Shown: one piece after another, positions 8,643 through 17,679 of the stretch
Layout: each line of letters begins with the position of its first letter
Numbering within the stretch: the first letter of the stretch is position 1
Origin: Rhodospirillaceae bacterium
GTDB taxonomy: Bacteria; Pseudomonadota; Alphaproteobacteria; UBA6615
NCBI GenBank assembly: GCA_018702955.1
Contig: JABJEK010000053.1
Location: 1 to 58,428, forward strand
DNA length: 58,428 bases
Reading direction: 5' to 3'
Made by a program: the position numbers and the translations under genes
The notes under the pieces: model-generated
The model's input: only the letters and a program-made list of their open reading frames with translations
Told to the model about the DNA's origin: nothing
Database searches by the model: none

Positions 8643-9344
8643 ATGATCGGCAGTCTGGACGCGCTTTTCGCCGCCACCGCGCTGTTCGTCGGCGGCCATT
8701 TCATGCTGTCGAGTTCGCCGGTGCGCCTGGCGCTGATCAACAAGATGGGCGAGACCCGTTTCCTCACCTACTACTCGCTTTTGATGGTCGTGGTGTTCGC
8801 CTGGATGATCCTCGCCTTCATCCGCGCGCCGATCGATACGCTCTGGGAAACACCGGATGCGCTGCTCTGGCTGCCCGCGATCGCCATGCCATTGGCGCTG
8901 TTCCTGATCATCTGCGGCGTGACGACGCCGTCACCGACAATTGCCGGCACCGCGCCGGATGAACCGGGGCGCGATCTGACACGCGGCATCATCCGCATCA
9001 CACGCCACCCGTTCCTCAACGGCATGTCCGTGTGGGCCGCGGCGCATCTCGTCGTCAACGGCGACACGCGGGCCATCATTGTGTTCGCCGGCATGCTGAT
9101 CCTCAGCGTGGTCGGGATGTTCCGGATCGATAAACGGCGCGAATATCTCTATGGCGCGGACTGGGGACCGATCATGCTGACGACCAGCCTGATGCCCTTC
9201 GGCGCCATCCTGTCGAAACGCACCAGCTTCGACTGGTCCGGGATCGGCTGGTGGCGGCTTCTTTTAACCGTCGCGATCTATCTTGGGCTGGTCTGGCTCC
9301 ACCCGTTCATACTGGGCGAGGCCGCCTGGCCGGGACTTGGATAA
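8643..9344 (+). CDS. NnrU family membrane protein
   Basis: This polytopic membrane protein of 233 residues has about six hydrophobic segments. It carries the NnrU signature RITRHPFLNGMSVWAAAHL, where RHP and the downstream small residues resemble isoprenylcysteine methyltransferase-type membrane enzymes. NnrU is associated with nitrite/nitric oxide metabolism in denitrifiers, but relatives occur widely in Alphaproteobacteria without denitrification genes, and none are seen here. The start is supported by GGGGAAG before the ATG. It converges on argG with a 15-bp gap. Confidence 0.88.
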   Translation: MIGSLDALFAATALFVGGHFMLSSSPVRLALINKMGETRFLTYYSLLMVVVFAWMILAFIRAPIDTLWETPDALLWLPAIAMPLALFLIICGVTTPSPTIAGTAPDEPGRDLTRGIIRITRHPFLNGMSVWAAAHLVVNGDTRAIIVFAGMLILSVVGMFRIDKRREYLYGADWGPIMLTTSLMPFGAILSKRTSFDWSGIGWWRLLLTVAIYLGLVWLHPFILGEAAWPGLG

Positions 9345-9359
9345 GGACAGCTCGGCGAG

Positions 9360-10571
9360 CTAGTTCCGCATCGCCTTGGCGAGGCGCAAACGCAGGGCCT
9401 GCAGCTTGATGAAACCCTCGGCGTCGCGCTGGTCATAGACCTCGTCATCTTCGAACGTGACATGTTCGAGGGAATAGAGGCTGTTCGGCGACTGTCGGCC
9501 GACCACCACCACATTGCCCTTATAGAGCTTGAGGCGGACCGTGCCCGAGACATGCTCCTGGCTCTTGTCGATGAGCGCCTGGATCATCTCGCGCTCCGGC
9601 GCAAACCAGAACCCGTTGTAGATGAGCTTCGCGTAGCGCGGCATCAACTCGTCCTTGAGGTGCGTGGCCTCGCGGTCGAGCGTAAGCGATTCCATCGCCC
9701 GATGCGCGACGAGCAAGACCGTGCCGCCGGGCGTCTCGTAGACGCCGCGGGACTTCATGCCGACGAAGCGGTTCTCGACCAGGTCGAGCCGGCCGACCCC
9801 GTTGGCGCCACCCAGCTCGTTCAGTTTGGTGAGGAGGGTCGCCGGGGACATCGCCACACCGTCGATCGAGATGGGATCACCGGCCTCGAAGCCGACTTCA
9901 ACATAGGTCGGCGTGTCGGGTGCGGCTTCGGGTGATACCGAGCGAGAGTAAAGATACTCCTCGGGCTCGACCCACGGGTCCTCGAGGACTTTGCCCTCGG
10001 CCGAAATGTGCAGAAGGTTGGCGTCCACGGAGAACGGCGCCTCGCCACGCTTGTCCTTGGCGATCGGAATCTGGTGCTTCTCGGCGAATTCAATCAGCTT
10101 CGTCCGCGACGTCAGGTCCCACTCGCGCCACGGCGCGATCACCTTGATGTCGGGGTCGAGTGCGTAATAACCGAGCTCGAAACGTACCTGGTCATTGCCC
10201 TTGCCGGTCGCGCCATGGGACACGGCATCGGCGCCGGTTTCATGTGCGATCTCGATCTGGCGCTTGGCGATCAGCGGCCGGGCAATCGAGGTGCCGAGCA
10301 GGTACACGCCCTCATATAACGCGTTGGCGCGGAACATCGGGAACACGTAGTCGCGCACGAATTCCTCGCGCAGATCCTCGATGTAGATTTCCTTGACGCC
10401 GAACATCTCGGCCTTGGCCCGGGCCGGCTCAAGCTCCTCGCCCTGCCCCAGATCGGCGGTAAAGGTCACCACCTCGCAGTCATAGGTTTCCACCAGCCAT
10501 TTGAGAATGACCGAAGTATCGAGGCCGCCCGAATAGGCGAGCACGACTTTTTTCACGTCACCTGACGTCAT
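9360..10571 (-). CDS. argG: Argininosuccinate synthase
   Basis: ArgG joins citrulline and aspartate with ATP to make argininosuccinate, the penultimate step of arginine synthesis. The N-terminal ATP pyrophosphatase motif [10 protein letters not shown] is present, along with [13 protein letters not shown] and the conserved APWREWDL segment. The 403-residue length is exactly that of the family. I use the ATG at 10571; the frame remains open upstream but that region holds the promoter. A good promoter candidate lies at 10610-10637. Confidence 0.97.
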   Translation of the reverse strand: MTSGDVKKVVLAYSGGLDTSVILKWLVETYDCEVVTFTADLGQGEELEPARAKAEMFGVKEIYIEDLREEFVRDYVFPMFRANALYEGVYLLGTSIARPLIAKRQIEIAHETGADAVSHGATGKGNDQVRFELGYYALDPDIKVIAPWREWDLTSRTKLIEFAEKHQIPIAKDKRGEAPFSVDANLLHISAEGKVLEDPWVEPEEYLYSRSVSPEAAPDTPTYVEVGFEAGDPISIDGVAMSPATLLTKLNELGGANGVGRLDLVENRFVGMKSRGVYETPGGTVLLVAHRAMESLTLDREATHLKDELMPRYAKLIYNGFWFAPEREMIQALIDKSQEHVSGTVRLKLYKGNVVVVGRQSPNSLYSLEHVTFEDDEVYDQRDAEGFIKLQALRLRLAKAMRN

Positions 10572-10609
10572 GTCTCTGATCCGTTTCGCGTTTGCGTAAA
10601 TCGCGGCGG

Positions 10610-10637
10610 AGTATAGTCGCGCGGGGCCCCGGAGCAA
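10610..10637 (-). promoter_or_regulatory. Candidate argG promoter
   Basis: On the minus strand TTGCTC (10632-10637) and TATACT (10610-10615, five of six consensus bases) are separated by 16 bp. Transcription would begin about 30 nt before the argG ATG. The position fits, but the spacer is one base short of ideal. Confidence 0.5.
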
Positions 10638-10677
10638 GCGTTGGGGCTGTACGCAAACTTAGGCGGTTCTGCGATGC

Positions 10678-10926
10678 TCAGATGGGCCAGATGATCCGCA
10701 TGCCCGCCAGTGCCGCCGCGACCATGGCCAGCCCGGCCAGCGCCAGGGGCAGGCCCGTACCGATCGCCAACGTCGACATCAGCACACGAACCACGCGGCC
10801 GGTGCGGCTGGCATGATGCGGAGTCAGAGAGGGCAAGCGCCAACGCCGTATGGTCGGCAATCCGATCACGGTGAGCGTCCCGCCAAAAATGGCGAGAGCC
10901 AGTCCCATTAGAAAGTCATCGATCAT
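10678..10926 (-). CDS. Small two-helix membrane protein
   Basis: I do not recognise this 82-residue product. It has two clear hydrophobic segments (about residues 5-22 and 50-78) separated by a basic stretch (IRRWRLPSLTPHHASRTGR) expected to face the cytoplasm. Codon choice matches its neighbours and it fills the gap between rlmN and argG on the same strand, which supports a real gene. No strong ribosome-binding site is visible, only GATGAGAC before the ATG. It may be expressed with argG. Confidence 0.6.
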   Translation of the reverse strand: MIDDFLMGLALAIFGGTLTVIGLPTIRRWRLPSLTPHHASRTGRVVRVLMSTLAIGTGLPLALAGLAMVAAALAGMRIIWPI

Positions 10927-11074
10927 GTCTCATCGATCCGGCGTTGTTTGCGCGTACGGATCTTGAGTGCGGTGTCCTCTTCCCTTGGGCCATAACGTAG
11001 TGGCGACGACCCAAACAGACAAGCACACGAAATTGAGAGGGATAATACCCTGTTATTACAACGGGTTAGTATAT

Positions 11075-12208
11075 TTACTCTGCGGCAGACCGGCGCGGGC
11101 GCTCGCTCTCGGACTTCAACTGCCCGCAGGCTGCCATGATGTCCTCGCCGCGCGGGGTGCGCACCGGCGAGGGATAGCCTGCGGCGCGGACGATCTCGGC
11201 AAACGCCTCGATCCGTTCGTCCGTCGAACGGTCATAGGGCGCGCCGGGCCATGGATTGAACGGGATCAGATTGACCTTGGACGGAATGCCCGCGATCAGG
11301 CGCACCAGCTCACGGGCATCCGCATCGCTGTCGTTGACGTCGCGCAGCATCACATACTCAAAGGTGATACGCCGGGAATTTCGCACGCCGGGATAGTCGT
11401 GGCATGCCGCCAGCAGCTCGGCGATCGGGTACTTGCGGTTGATCGGCACGATCTCGTCGCGCAGCTCGTCGCGCACCGCGTGCAGGGACACCGCCAGATT
11501 GACCCCGAGTTCCGCACCGCAGCGTTCGATCAGCGGCACCACGCCTGCGGTCGACAGGGTAATCCGCCGGCGCGAGATCGCGATCCCCGCATCGTCCATG
11601 ACGATTTTCAGGGCGGCCGACACATTGTCGAAATTATACAGCGGCTCGCCCATGCCCATCATGACGATGTTGGAGAGCTCGCGTTCGTAGATGGAGGGCC
11701 GTTCGGCGGTCGGCCATTCACCCAGATGATCGCGGGCCAGCATGATCTGGCCGACGATCTCCGCCGGGCCGAGGTTGCGCACCAGACGCTGCGTGCCCGT
11801 GTGGCAGAAGCGGCAATTCAGGGTGCAGCCGACCTGGCTGGACACGCACAGGGTGCCGCGGTCGGACTCGGGAATGTGAACGCACTCGACCTCGTTCCCG
11901 TCGCCCAGGCGCAAGAGCCATTTATGGGTTCCGTCGGTGGAGGCCAGGTCTTGTGATATCTGCGGCCGGGCGACGACATATTTGTCGGCCAGTTTGGCGC
12001 GCAGGACTTTCGACAGATTTGTCATCTGGTCGAAATCGGTGGCGCCACGACCATAGATCCACTTGAACAGCTGATCGGCCCGAAAGCGCGGCTCGTCGAG
12101 GGTATCGAGGGTCGCGGTCATTTCAGCCCGGTTCATACCAATCAGGTTGATCGGGCCGTCGTCGGACGAGGCCTCGGGGGCTGCAAACTGTTCAGACGTA
12201 ATTGGCAT
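11075..12208 (-). CDS. rlmN: 23S rRNA (A2503-C2)/tRNA methyltransferase RlmN
   Basis: RlmN is a radical-SAM enzyme that methylates C2 of A2503 in 23S rRNA and A37 in some tRNAs. In this 377-residue protein the cluster motif C-x3-C-x2-C appears at residues 128-135 (CTLNCRFC). The Cys of TLCVSSQVG (about 121) and the Cys in MAACGQL (about 361) match the two mechanistic cysteines of the E. coli enzyme. GMGEPLYN is the SAM-binding motif. Proximity to argG and an IalB-type gene is a familiar alphaproteobacterial arrangement. The intergenic region shared with the HicA-like gene carries an inverted repeat. Confidence 0.96.
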   Translation of the reverse strand: MPITSEQFAAPEASSDDGPINLIGMNRAEMTATLDTLDEPRFRADQLFKWIYGRGATDFDQMTNLSKVLRAKLADKYVVARPQISQDLASTDGTHKWLLRLGDGNEVECVHIPESDRGTLCVSSQVGCTLNCRFCHTGTQRLVRNLGPAEIVGQIMLARDHLGEWPTAERPSIYERELSNIVMMGMGEPLYNFDNVSAALKIVMDDAGIAISRRRITLSTAGVVPLIERCGAELGVNLAVSLHAVRDELRDEIVPINRKYPIAELLAACHDYPGVRNSRRITFEYVMLRDVNDSDADARELVRLIAGIPSKVNLIPFNPWPGAPYDRSTDERIEAFAEIVRAAGYPSPVRTPRGEDIMAACGQLKSESERPRRSAAE

Positions 12209-12212
12209 GACG

Positions 12213-12240
12213 GTTCACATAGGCCCGGCGGCGAGTGAAC
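12213..12240. repeat. Inverted repeat in rlmN/HicA-like divergent spacer
   Basis: GTTCAC (12213-12218) and its reverse complement GTGAAC (12235-12240) flank a 16-bp GC-rich spacer just upstream of rlmN and within the region shared with the divergent HicA-like gene. It could be an operator half-site pair; six-base arms can also arise by chance. Confidence 0.3.
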
Positions 12241-12338
12241 GCAACTGCTCGCTTCCCATAATTCTGAGCCAGATCAATGCGCAAACCGTCCAGCGGCGCA
12301 TACTTCGGGAAATCGATACACAGACGCGGAGAGCGATC

Positions 12339-12605
12339 ATGAATCATAAACACCGGAAAGTCCTGCATTCCCTTTTTGCACACCCCGTTAGCGCCAACAT
12401 CGCGCCGCGGGCCGTTGAATCCGTCATTGAAGAGTTGGGGGGCACCATCGAACAGCGCCATGGTGGCCGGATCGGAGTTCGGCTGAATGAGAATTTCGCC
12501 GAGTTTCATCATCCGAAGCACACGCTACACCCGGACGAAGCCCGGCGGATTTCGAGGTTTATCCGCGATGCCGGCGTGGACCCCGCGCGCGACTATCCGC
12601 TTTAG
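12339..12605 (+). CDS. HicA-like toxin-family protein (orphan)
   Basis: This 88-residue basic protein resembles solitary HicA-type proteins, small double-stranded-RNA-binding-fold mRNA interferases. Supporting features are the start HKHRKVLHSLF, the central VIEELGGTIEQRHGGRIGV, where HicA has its RNA-binding strand, and FHHPKHT, where a catalytic His is expected. No HicB antitoxin gene lies on either side: upstream is rlmN (divergent) and downstream the IalB-like gene (convergent, sharing 4 bp). The ATG at 12339 is chosen because GGAGAGCG precedes it. Orphan members of this group are common in proteobacteria and may not be toxic; the RNase role is inferred. Confidence 0.7.
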   Translation: MNHKHRKVLHSLFAHPVSANIAPRAVESVIEELGGTIEQRHGGRIGVRLNENFAEFHHPKHTLHPDEARRISRFIRDAGVDPARDYPL

Positions 12606-13126
12606 CGCCCGCAGGCCTTGTTGATGGCCGCGTATGCCGCACTCGTTCCCTTGAGGGAATAGCTGTCGGTGGTCGGATTGTTCCGGCTGGACGTACCCTT
12701 GACCGTCATGCGCGCGCCCTTGCGCAGCGCGGCGACGAGCGTCTTATCGTCGGCCTGCTTGTAGGTCCACGCACTCTCTTCCTTGGTGAACAGCGACCAG
12801 GATTCTCCACCAACCCGCACCTCGACCTCGGAGGCTTCCTTGAACGGGTAGCCGATATCGACCTGCACCACATCGAATTCCTTCTGGCCGGGCCGGTGCC
12901 AAACCAGGAAGAAGATCTCGCCGCGTCGCGACTGCAGGCTCGCGGTCTTGGGCTTCGAAACCATGTAGCAAAACTGGCTGTTGCCGGTGCCGCGGGTATA
13001 GGCGTCCCAGTCGTTGTACTGACCGATACGCTTTGCGTCCTGCGCGTGCCCGGCGGACGGTGCCAGGAACGCCAGGGTCAGCACGAAGGACGTCGCCAAG
13101 AGGAATAGTCTGGTGATTGCAATCAT
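12602..13126 (-). CDS. Exported IalB-family (invasion-associated locus B-like) protein
   Basis: This 174-residue exported protein has a signal peptide of about 28 residues (basic start, hydrophobic core, cleavage expected after AGHA). The mature part resembles the invasion-associated locus B family, with WDAYTR, FCYMVSKPK near the N terminus, FFLVWHRPGQK centrally and a final Cys (NKACGR) that may pair with the Cys in FCYMV. Despite its name the family is common in free-living Alphaproteobacteria and has no defined enzymatic role. It lies on the same strand as rlmN but is separated from it by the oppositely oriented HicA-like gene. Confidence 0.8.
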   Translation of the reverse strand: MIAITRLFLLATSFVLTLAFLAPSAGHAQDAKRIGQYNDWDAYTRGTGNSQFCYMVSKPKTASLQSRRGEIFFLVWHRPGQKEFDVVQVDIGYPFKEASEVEVRVGGESWSLFTKEESAWTYKQADDKTLVAALRKGARMTVKGTSSRNNPTTDSYSLKGTSAAYAAINKACGR

Positions 13127-13158
13127 GACCCGGCAAATACCAAGCGTCGCCGAGTCTT

Positions 13159-13171
13159 GCCAAGCCTTGGC
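13159..13171. repeat. Short inverted repeat upstream of IalB-like gene
   Basis: GCCAAG-C-CTTGGC is a perfect six-base-arm palindrome about 33 bp upstream of the IalB-like start and just downstream of the SpoU methyltransferase stop. It could be an operator or a weak hairpin; there is no adjacent T-run to make it a terminator. Confidence 0.25.
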
Positions 13172-13204
13172 GCGATCAACGTCTTGTTATTGTTCGGCCT
13201 TTTT

Positions 13205-13753
13205 TCAGTTCTTCGGGCGCCGCAGCACAGGACCGCCATGCACATGCTCGGGCAGCGCCTCGACCGGGCCGCCGGGTGTCATCGGGCGCGGGGGAAATCG
13301 GCCCAGGGTCAGGGTCCTGTCATACATGACGATCGCGGCCGCCACGCTCACATTGACGCAGAACCGGGTTGGAATCTTCACCACATGGTCGCAGCGCTCG
13401 ACAAGCGCCGGCGACAGGGAACCCCGCTCCGGTCCCAGCACATAGGCAGCCTGGCGCGGGTGGCGAAAACTCGGCAAATCGGCGGACTCCTCAATGAGCT
13501 CGATCCCGACCAGCTCACAGCCGCGCGGCAACCGAAAATCCTCGAGCGCATCGTATTCATGGAGCGGGAGATGCTCGGGCGCGTCCGACGTATCGGCGCG
13601 CCCACCCTCACGCTTGGCGTAGACCGCGCCGATCGTGAAGACAAAGCTGGCGCCGAACGCATGGGCGGTGCGCATGATCGCACCTACATTCATCGGCTTC
13701 GAGATTCCCTCGACGCCGACACCATAGTATCCACGCATTTTCGTATCGTTCAT
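13205..13753 (-). CDS. SpoU/TrmH-family RNA 2'-O-methyltransferase
   Basis: This is a single-domain SPOUT methyltransferase of 182 residues that should methylate a ribose in tRNA or rRNA using SAM. All three SpoU motifs are visible: motif 1 with the catalytic Asn-Arg pair (KPMNVGAIMRTAHAFGA), motif 2 (YVLGPERGSLS) and motif 3 (IPTRFCVNVSVAAAIVMYDR), which together form the knotted SAM site. It lacks the extra N-terminal RNA-binding domain of RlmB/TrmH, so its target cannot be assigned. The proline-rich C-terminal tail is probably unstructured. It is divergent from the quinone oxidoreductase gene. Confidence 0.9.
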   Translation of the reverse strand: MNDTKMRGYYGVGVEGISKPMNVGAIMRTAHAFGASFVFTIGAVYAKREGGRADTSDAPEHLPLHEYDALEDFRLPRGCELVGIELIEESADLPSFRHPRQAAYVLGPERGSLSPALVERCDHVVKIPTRFCVNVSVAAAIVMYDRTLTLGRFPPRPMTPGGPVEALPEHVHGGPVLRRPKN

Positions 13754-13823
13754 CGGACCTTACTTGCATGGCCTCCGGGGCCAAGGCAAGTTGGCAACAG
13801 ACCCTGACAGGAGACTGAAATTC

Positions 13824-14804
13824 ATGCGCGCGATCGTCTGCAAGGACTGGGGAGACCCGGAGACTCTCGAACTCGGTGAGTTACCCGAACCGGCACTTGG
13901 CCCGGGCCAGGTCCGCATCCGGATGCGCGCCGCCGGCGTGAATTTCGCAGATTGCGTCCTCGTTCGGGGCCAGTATCAGGAAAAGCCGGAGCTGCCCTTC
14001 GCGCCGGGTCTCGAGGGCGCGGGCGAGATCATGGAAGTCGGCGACGGCGTGACAGAATTCAAGCCCGGCGACCGGGTGATGGCTGTCGTATCCACCGGCG
14101 CCTATGCCGAGCAGGCAGTGTGCGAGGCGACAACGGTATTTCACATGCCCGACGGCATGGACAACGCCACGGCGGCGGCCTTCCCCGTCGCCTACGGCAC
14201 ATCCCATCTGGCCCTGGTCCACCGTGCAAAACTGAAAGCGGGCGAGACCGTCCTGGTTCTTGGCGCCGGCGGCGGCGTCGGCCTGACGGCGGTCGAGTGC
14301 GCCAAGGCCATGGGTGCCACGGTGATCGCGGCGGCGTCGACGCCAGAGAAACTGGAGCTGGCCCGCGCGCGCGGTGCTGATCATTTGATAAATTATACCG
14401 AGGAGGATCTGCGCGGCGCGCTGCGGAAGATCACCGACGGGAACGGCGTTGATGTCGTGTATGACCCGGTTGGCGGTGAGTTGGCGCAAACCGCAATGCG
14501 CTCACTGGCATGGTCGGGCCGATTGCTCGTGATCGGCTTCGCCAGCGGCGATGTTCCCCAGTTCCCGTCCAACTATCTGCTGGTCAAGAACATCTCGATC
14601 GTCGGGGTCTACTGGGGCGCCTACCGGACCCGCGAACCCGAAACCTTCCGCGCCGGCTTTGCTGAACTCGCCGAATGGTGGGCCGCCGGCAAATTGAAAC
14701 CCCATGTGTCCCAGGTCCTGCCCCTGGCTGACGTGGCCAAGGCGCTCGCGATGCTCGAAGGCCGGCAGGCCACGGGGCGTCTGGTCATCGATATTGATGG
14801 CTGA
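13824..14804 (+). CDS. NADPH:quinone oxidoreductase-type medium-chain dehydrogenase
   Basis: This 326-residue protein is a zinc-free member of the medium-chain reductase family (quinone oxidoreductase/enoyl reductase branch), which uses NADPH to reduce quinones or activated alkenes. The GroES-like N-terminal half contains RAAGVNFADCVLVRGQY and PGLEGAGEIMEVGDGV; the Rossmann half contains LVLGAGGGVGLTAVE. The Cys/His zinc ligands of alcohol dehydrogenases are absent. The ATG at 13824 is preferred because AGGAG stands about 9 bp upstream. The methyltransferase gene follows after 43 bp but no functional link is obvious. Confidence 0.92.
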   Translation: MRAIVCKDWGDPETLELGELPEPALGPGQVRIRMRAAGVNFADCVLVRGQYQEKPELPFAPGLEGAGEIMEVGDGVTEFKPGDRVMAVVSTGAYAEQAVCEATTVFHMPDGMDNATAAAFPVAYGTSHLALVHRAKLKAGETVLVLGAGGGVGLTAVECAKAMGATVIAAASTPEKLELARARGADHLINYTEEDLRGALRKITDGNGVDVVYDPVGGELAQTAMRSLAWSGRLLVIGFASGDVPQFPSNYLLVKNISIVGVYWGAYRTREPETFRAGFAELAEWWAAGKLKPHVSQVLPLADVAKALAMLEGRQATGRLVIDIDG

Positions 14805-14847
14805 CCTACGAGCTTGATTTGGCCACCCGGCAGACCGGATTAAAACC

Positions 14848-16113
14848 ATGACTGACCCCGACAAAAATGCGCGCGACCAACTCGTACAATCCCAGTACGA
14901 ATCCTATCCCTACCCCGAGCGCGACCCCGATGACGAAAAGAAGCGCCTGATCGCGGGCTCGCCGAGCAATCTGTTCGAACTAAACTACTATGTGTTCGGC
15001 GGTGCGCGGGATTTGTCGAAGCCGTTGAAGGCGTTGGTCGCCGGCGGCGGCACCGGCGACGCCGTCATCATGCTCGCCCAGCATATGCGGGATGCGGGCG
15101 TGCCGGGCGAGGTCGTCCATCTCGACCTGAGCGGGCCCAGTCAGGCCGTCGCGCAGGCGCGCGCCAAAATACGCGGGCTGGAGAACATCCGCTTTGTGAC
15201 GGGTTCGTTGCTCGATATCGCCGAGGTGGCGCCCGGCCCGTGGGACTACATCGATTGCTGCGGCGTGCTGCACCATCTCGAGGACCCCGATGCGGGGCTC
15301 ACGGCATTGGCGGGTCAGCTCGCACCCGACGGCGGAATCGGGGTCATGGTCTATGGCGAATATGGCCGGACCGGCGTCTATCACATGCAGGACATGCTGC
15401 GCGCGATCGCGCCGGGCGGCGAGATGCCCGATGAGGATCGCGTTGCCATGGCCAAGCGGCTGGCCGAGAACCTGCCCAAAACATCGTGGATCAACCGCAA
15501 CGGACTGATCCGCGATCATGTCGGGGGCGGCGATCCGGGGGTCTATGACCTGTTCCTGCATTCGCGCGACAGGGCCTACACCGTGCCCGATATCGCCGAT
15601 TTCGTGACCCAGGCAGGTCTGCGCCTGACAAGCTTCATCGAATCCTATCGCTACGACCCGGACTGGCTGGTCCGAGATCCGCGCATCCTCAAGCGGCTTC
15701 GTGACCTGGACCCAATCGCACGGGCGAGCTTCGCGGAACTGTTCACTGGTAATCTCAAGAAACACATCTTCTACGCCGTGCGCGACACCAACCCCGTATC
15801 ACTGCCGGGTACCGACGACCCGCGCGTCATTCCCCATCTGCTCAACCAGAGCGCCGAGGAGGCGGGAAAGACCCTGCCGCCGGGTGGGAAAATCACCGTC
15901 ACGTCCGAAGGGCTGAAGACCGACATGCCGGTCCCGGCCCTGTCGCGGCCGATCGCGGCCCTGTGCGATGGCAAGCATTCACTGGCGGAGATTCACGCGA
16001 AGATCCAGGAGAAACGCGCGGATCTCGACTATGACGCGTTCAAGCGTCAGTTCGACGATCTCTACAGGGTAATGAACGCGATCAACCGCATGGTGCTGCG
16101 GCTCCCGGTCTAG
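14848..16113 (+). CDS. Class I SAM-dependent methyltransferase with C-terminal extension
   Basis: This 421-residue protein begins with the QYESYPYPERDP segment seen in a distinctive methyltransferase group. A class I SAM-binding core follows: motif I LVAGGGTGDAV near residue 65, an acidic strand end VVHLDLSG and the later LHHLEDPDAGL. About 130 C-terminal residues after the core include LSRPIAALCDGKHSLAEI, resembling the small winged-helix-like domain found after some methyltransferases. The substrate is unknown; relatives are annotated only as methyltransferases. It is convergent with the cyclase gene, 21 bp apart. Confidence 0.85.
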   Translation: MTDPDKNARDQLVQSQYESYPYPERDPDDEKKRLIAGSPSNLFELNYYVFGGARDLSKPLKALVAGGGTGDAVIMLAQHMRDAGVPGEVVHLDLSGPSQAVAQARAKIRGLENIRFVTGSLLDIAEVAPGPWDYIDCCGVLHHLEDPDAGLTALAGQLAPDGGIGVMVYGEYGRTGVYHMQDMLRAIAPGGEMPDEDRVAMAKRLAENLPKTSWINRNGLIRDHVGGGDPGVYDLFLHSRDRAYTVPDIADFVTQAGLRLTSFIESYRYDPDWLVRDPRILKRLRDLDPIARASFAELFTGNLKKHIFYAVRDTNPVSLPGTDDPRVIPHLLNQSAEEAGKTLPPGGKITVTSEGLKTDMPVPALSRPIAALCDGKHSLAEIHAKIQEKRADLDYDAFKRQFDDLYRVMNAINRMVLRLPV

Positions 16114-16134
16114 GTAACTGCCCCGCGATGGCCG

Positions 16135-17217
16135 CTAGATGCTGTCGTTGGCCGGGGTGAAGTCACCGTCGAGGCGATACAGCTGCTGGGTCCCGAAGCC
16201 CCTGATCTCATGCTCGCCAAAATCACTCAGCCGGAACTCGTTCTTGATCTGCGCGTAGGTGCCCTCGCCGACAAGGATTTGCATCGGCTCACACACCGCC
16301 TCGATCCGGGCGGCGAGATTCACGCCGGGCCCGAAGATGTCATAGACATACTTCTGCACACCAACGACCGACCCGATCACGGCGCCGGTGTTCACGCCGA
16401 CGCGACATTTCCACTCAAACTCGCTGTTCTCGTTCCGACGTTCGAGATAACGCACAAACCGCAGCGCGACGCGCGCAATATTTCGCGCATGGTCCGGGTT
16501 CTGCTCCGGCAATCCGGACACGGCGACATAGGCGTCCCCGATGGTCTTCAGGCGTTCGCAGCCGAACTGCTCGACGATCCGGTCAAACGCCGTGAAGATG
16601 TCATTGAGCTCGGAGATCAGTTTGGTCGGTTCCTGCGAGATCGCCATCTGAGTAAAGCCGACGAAATCGAGCATCAGGACCGAGGCGCTGTCGAAACGCT
16701 GCGGGGTGGTGACGCCGAACTCCTTCCACTCCTCGTAGACCTGCTGCGGCATGATGTTGAGCAGCAGTTTCTCGACGCGTTCTTTTTCCTTCTTCAGATC
16801 ACGGTTCTGGCGCTCGATCATCTTCGAGTAGGACTCGATCATGTATTCGAGTTCCTTGATCTTCGAGATGTTCTGGCACTGAACCATGATTTCGCCATGG
16901 CCGGCGCCATCGGCGGGCACAAACTCAACGGCGAGGGAAATCGCACGTCGCTTCGGCTTGACCTCGACCTCGCATTTCCAGGTCTCGCCCTCCGCGATCT
17001 TCTGCGTCACGAGCGCCGCATCGAACTTCGGCAGCACGTCCGCGAACGTCATCTCGCCGGCAATGATATCCGGGAACCACTCGCCAAACATCGCGTTGTG
17101 GAGCAACACGCCGAAGCCGTCATGATCCACGACCGCCAGCCCGACCCCGACGGAATCGAGCAACATGGAGCGAAACTGCTCCATGTCCATGGAGATATCC
17201 TGGGCGGCGTCCGTCAC
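16135..17217 (-). CDS. PAS-class III adenylate cyclase
   Basis: This 360-residue protein should make cAMP. A PAS-like sensor occupies about residues 15-118 (LAVVDHDGFGVLLHNAMFGEW). It is followed by a coiled-coil signalling helix (120-165) ending in LLLNIMPQQV, the linker type found before cyclase domains of haem-NO-sensing guanylate cyclases. The catalytic domain spans 175-345: metal-binding D184 (MLDFVGFT) and D228 (TIGDAY), base-specifying K224 and D293 (YDIFG), which indicate ATP rather than GTP, and transition-state N300 and R304 (VNLAARIEA). No membrane segments are seen. It starts with GTG overlapping the globin stop by 4 bp (GTGA), so the two proteins are made together. This is a probable gas- or redox-responsive cyclase. 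Confidence 0.92.
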   Translation of the reverse strand: MTDAAQDISMDMEQFRSMLLDSVGVGLAVVDHDGFGVLLHNAMFGEWFPDIIAGEMTFADVLPKFDAALVTQKIAEGETWKCEVEVKPKRRAISLAVEFVPADGAGHGEIMVQCQNISKIKELEYMIESYSKMIERQNRDLKKEKERVEKLLLNIMPQQVYEEWKEFGVTTPQRFDSASVLMLDFVGFTQMAISQEPTKLISELNDIFTAFDRIVEQFGCERLKTIGDAYVAVSGLPEQNPDHARNIARVALRFVRYLERRNENSEFEWKCRVGVNTGAVIGSVVGVQKYVYDIFGPGVNLAARIEAVCEPMQILVGEGTYAQIKNEFRLSDFGEHEIRGFGTQQLYRLDGDFTPANDSI

Positions 17218-17582
17218 GAATCGTGCCGGGTGATGACGATGTCGGCGCGTGAATTGATCTCATGCATGATCTGATCGACGCCCGACCGCTCGAAGGAGAA
17301 ATCTTCAAGCGTTTCGTGCAGCAGTCTTGCCATTTCCTCGAACGAGGTCCGGTCGATATGGAGCCCCGAATGCACCTTCTGGAGCGCTTCGTCTGAATAG
17401 CTCGCAGGCCCACCCATCAGGGATGAAATGAACTTTGTCTGATGATCGACCTGCGACCGCATGTCGATATCGTCGAAGTACGGCCCGATGATATCGGACT
17501 CAACCGCCTTGTCATAAAACGCAGACACGACTTTGCTGACGCTCGCAAAACCTCCGTACTTATCGAATAATGACCTGCTCAT
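17214..17582 (-). CDS. Truncated haemoglobin (group I-like)
   Basis: This 122-residue protein is a truncated 2-over-2 globin. Features include FDKYGGFASVSKVVSAFYDK with the B10 tyrosine at Y23, the FISSLMGGPASY segment between the E and F helices typical of group I, and the proximal haem-binding His at H71 in LQKVHSGLH. The ATG at 17582 gives the usual length; the frame is open further upstream but without similarity. It is the first gene of a two-gene unit with the adenylate cyclase, and their coding regions overlap by 4 bp. Truncated globins bind O2, NO or CO or detoxify NO; the coupling suggests a sensor subunit, which is inference. Confidence 0.9.
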   Translation of the reverse strand: MSRSLFDKYGGFASVSKVVSAFYDKAVESDIIGPYFDDIDMRSQVDHQTKFISSLMGGPASYSDEALQKVHSGLHIDRTSFEEMARLLHETLEDFSFERSGVDQIMHEINSRADIVITRHDS

Positions 17583-17679
17583 CCCGCCCCCCAAGGCCCC
17601 AATCTGCCAAACAGGGCAGCTTTCCGCAATTCCGATATGTTCACGCGGCGCCGACAATCACGGCGACTTTCGCACACCC

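Noticed and set aside
8643..9344. NnrU as evidence of denitrification
   Set aside because: No nitrite or nitric-oxide reductase gene is in the window, and NnrU relatives occur in non-denitrifiers.
12602..12605. Frameshift joining the HicA-like and IalB-like genes
   Set aside because: They lie on opposite strands and only share the last four bases.
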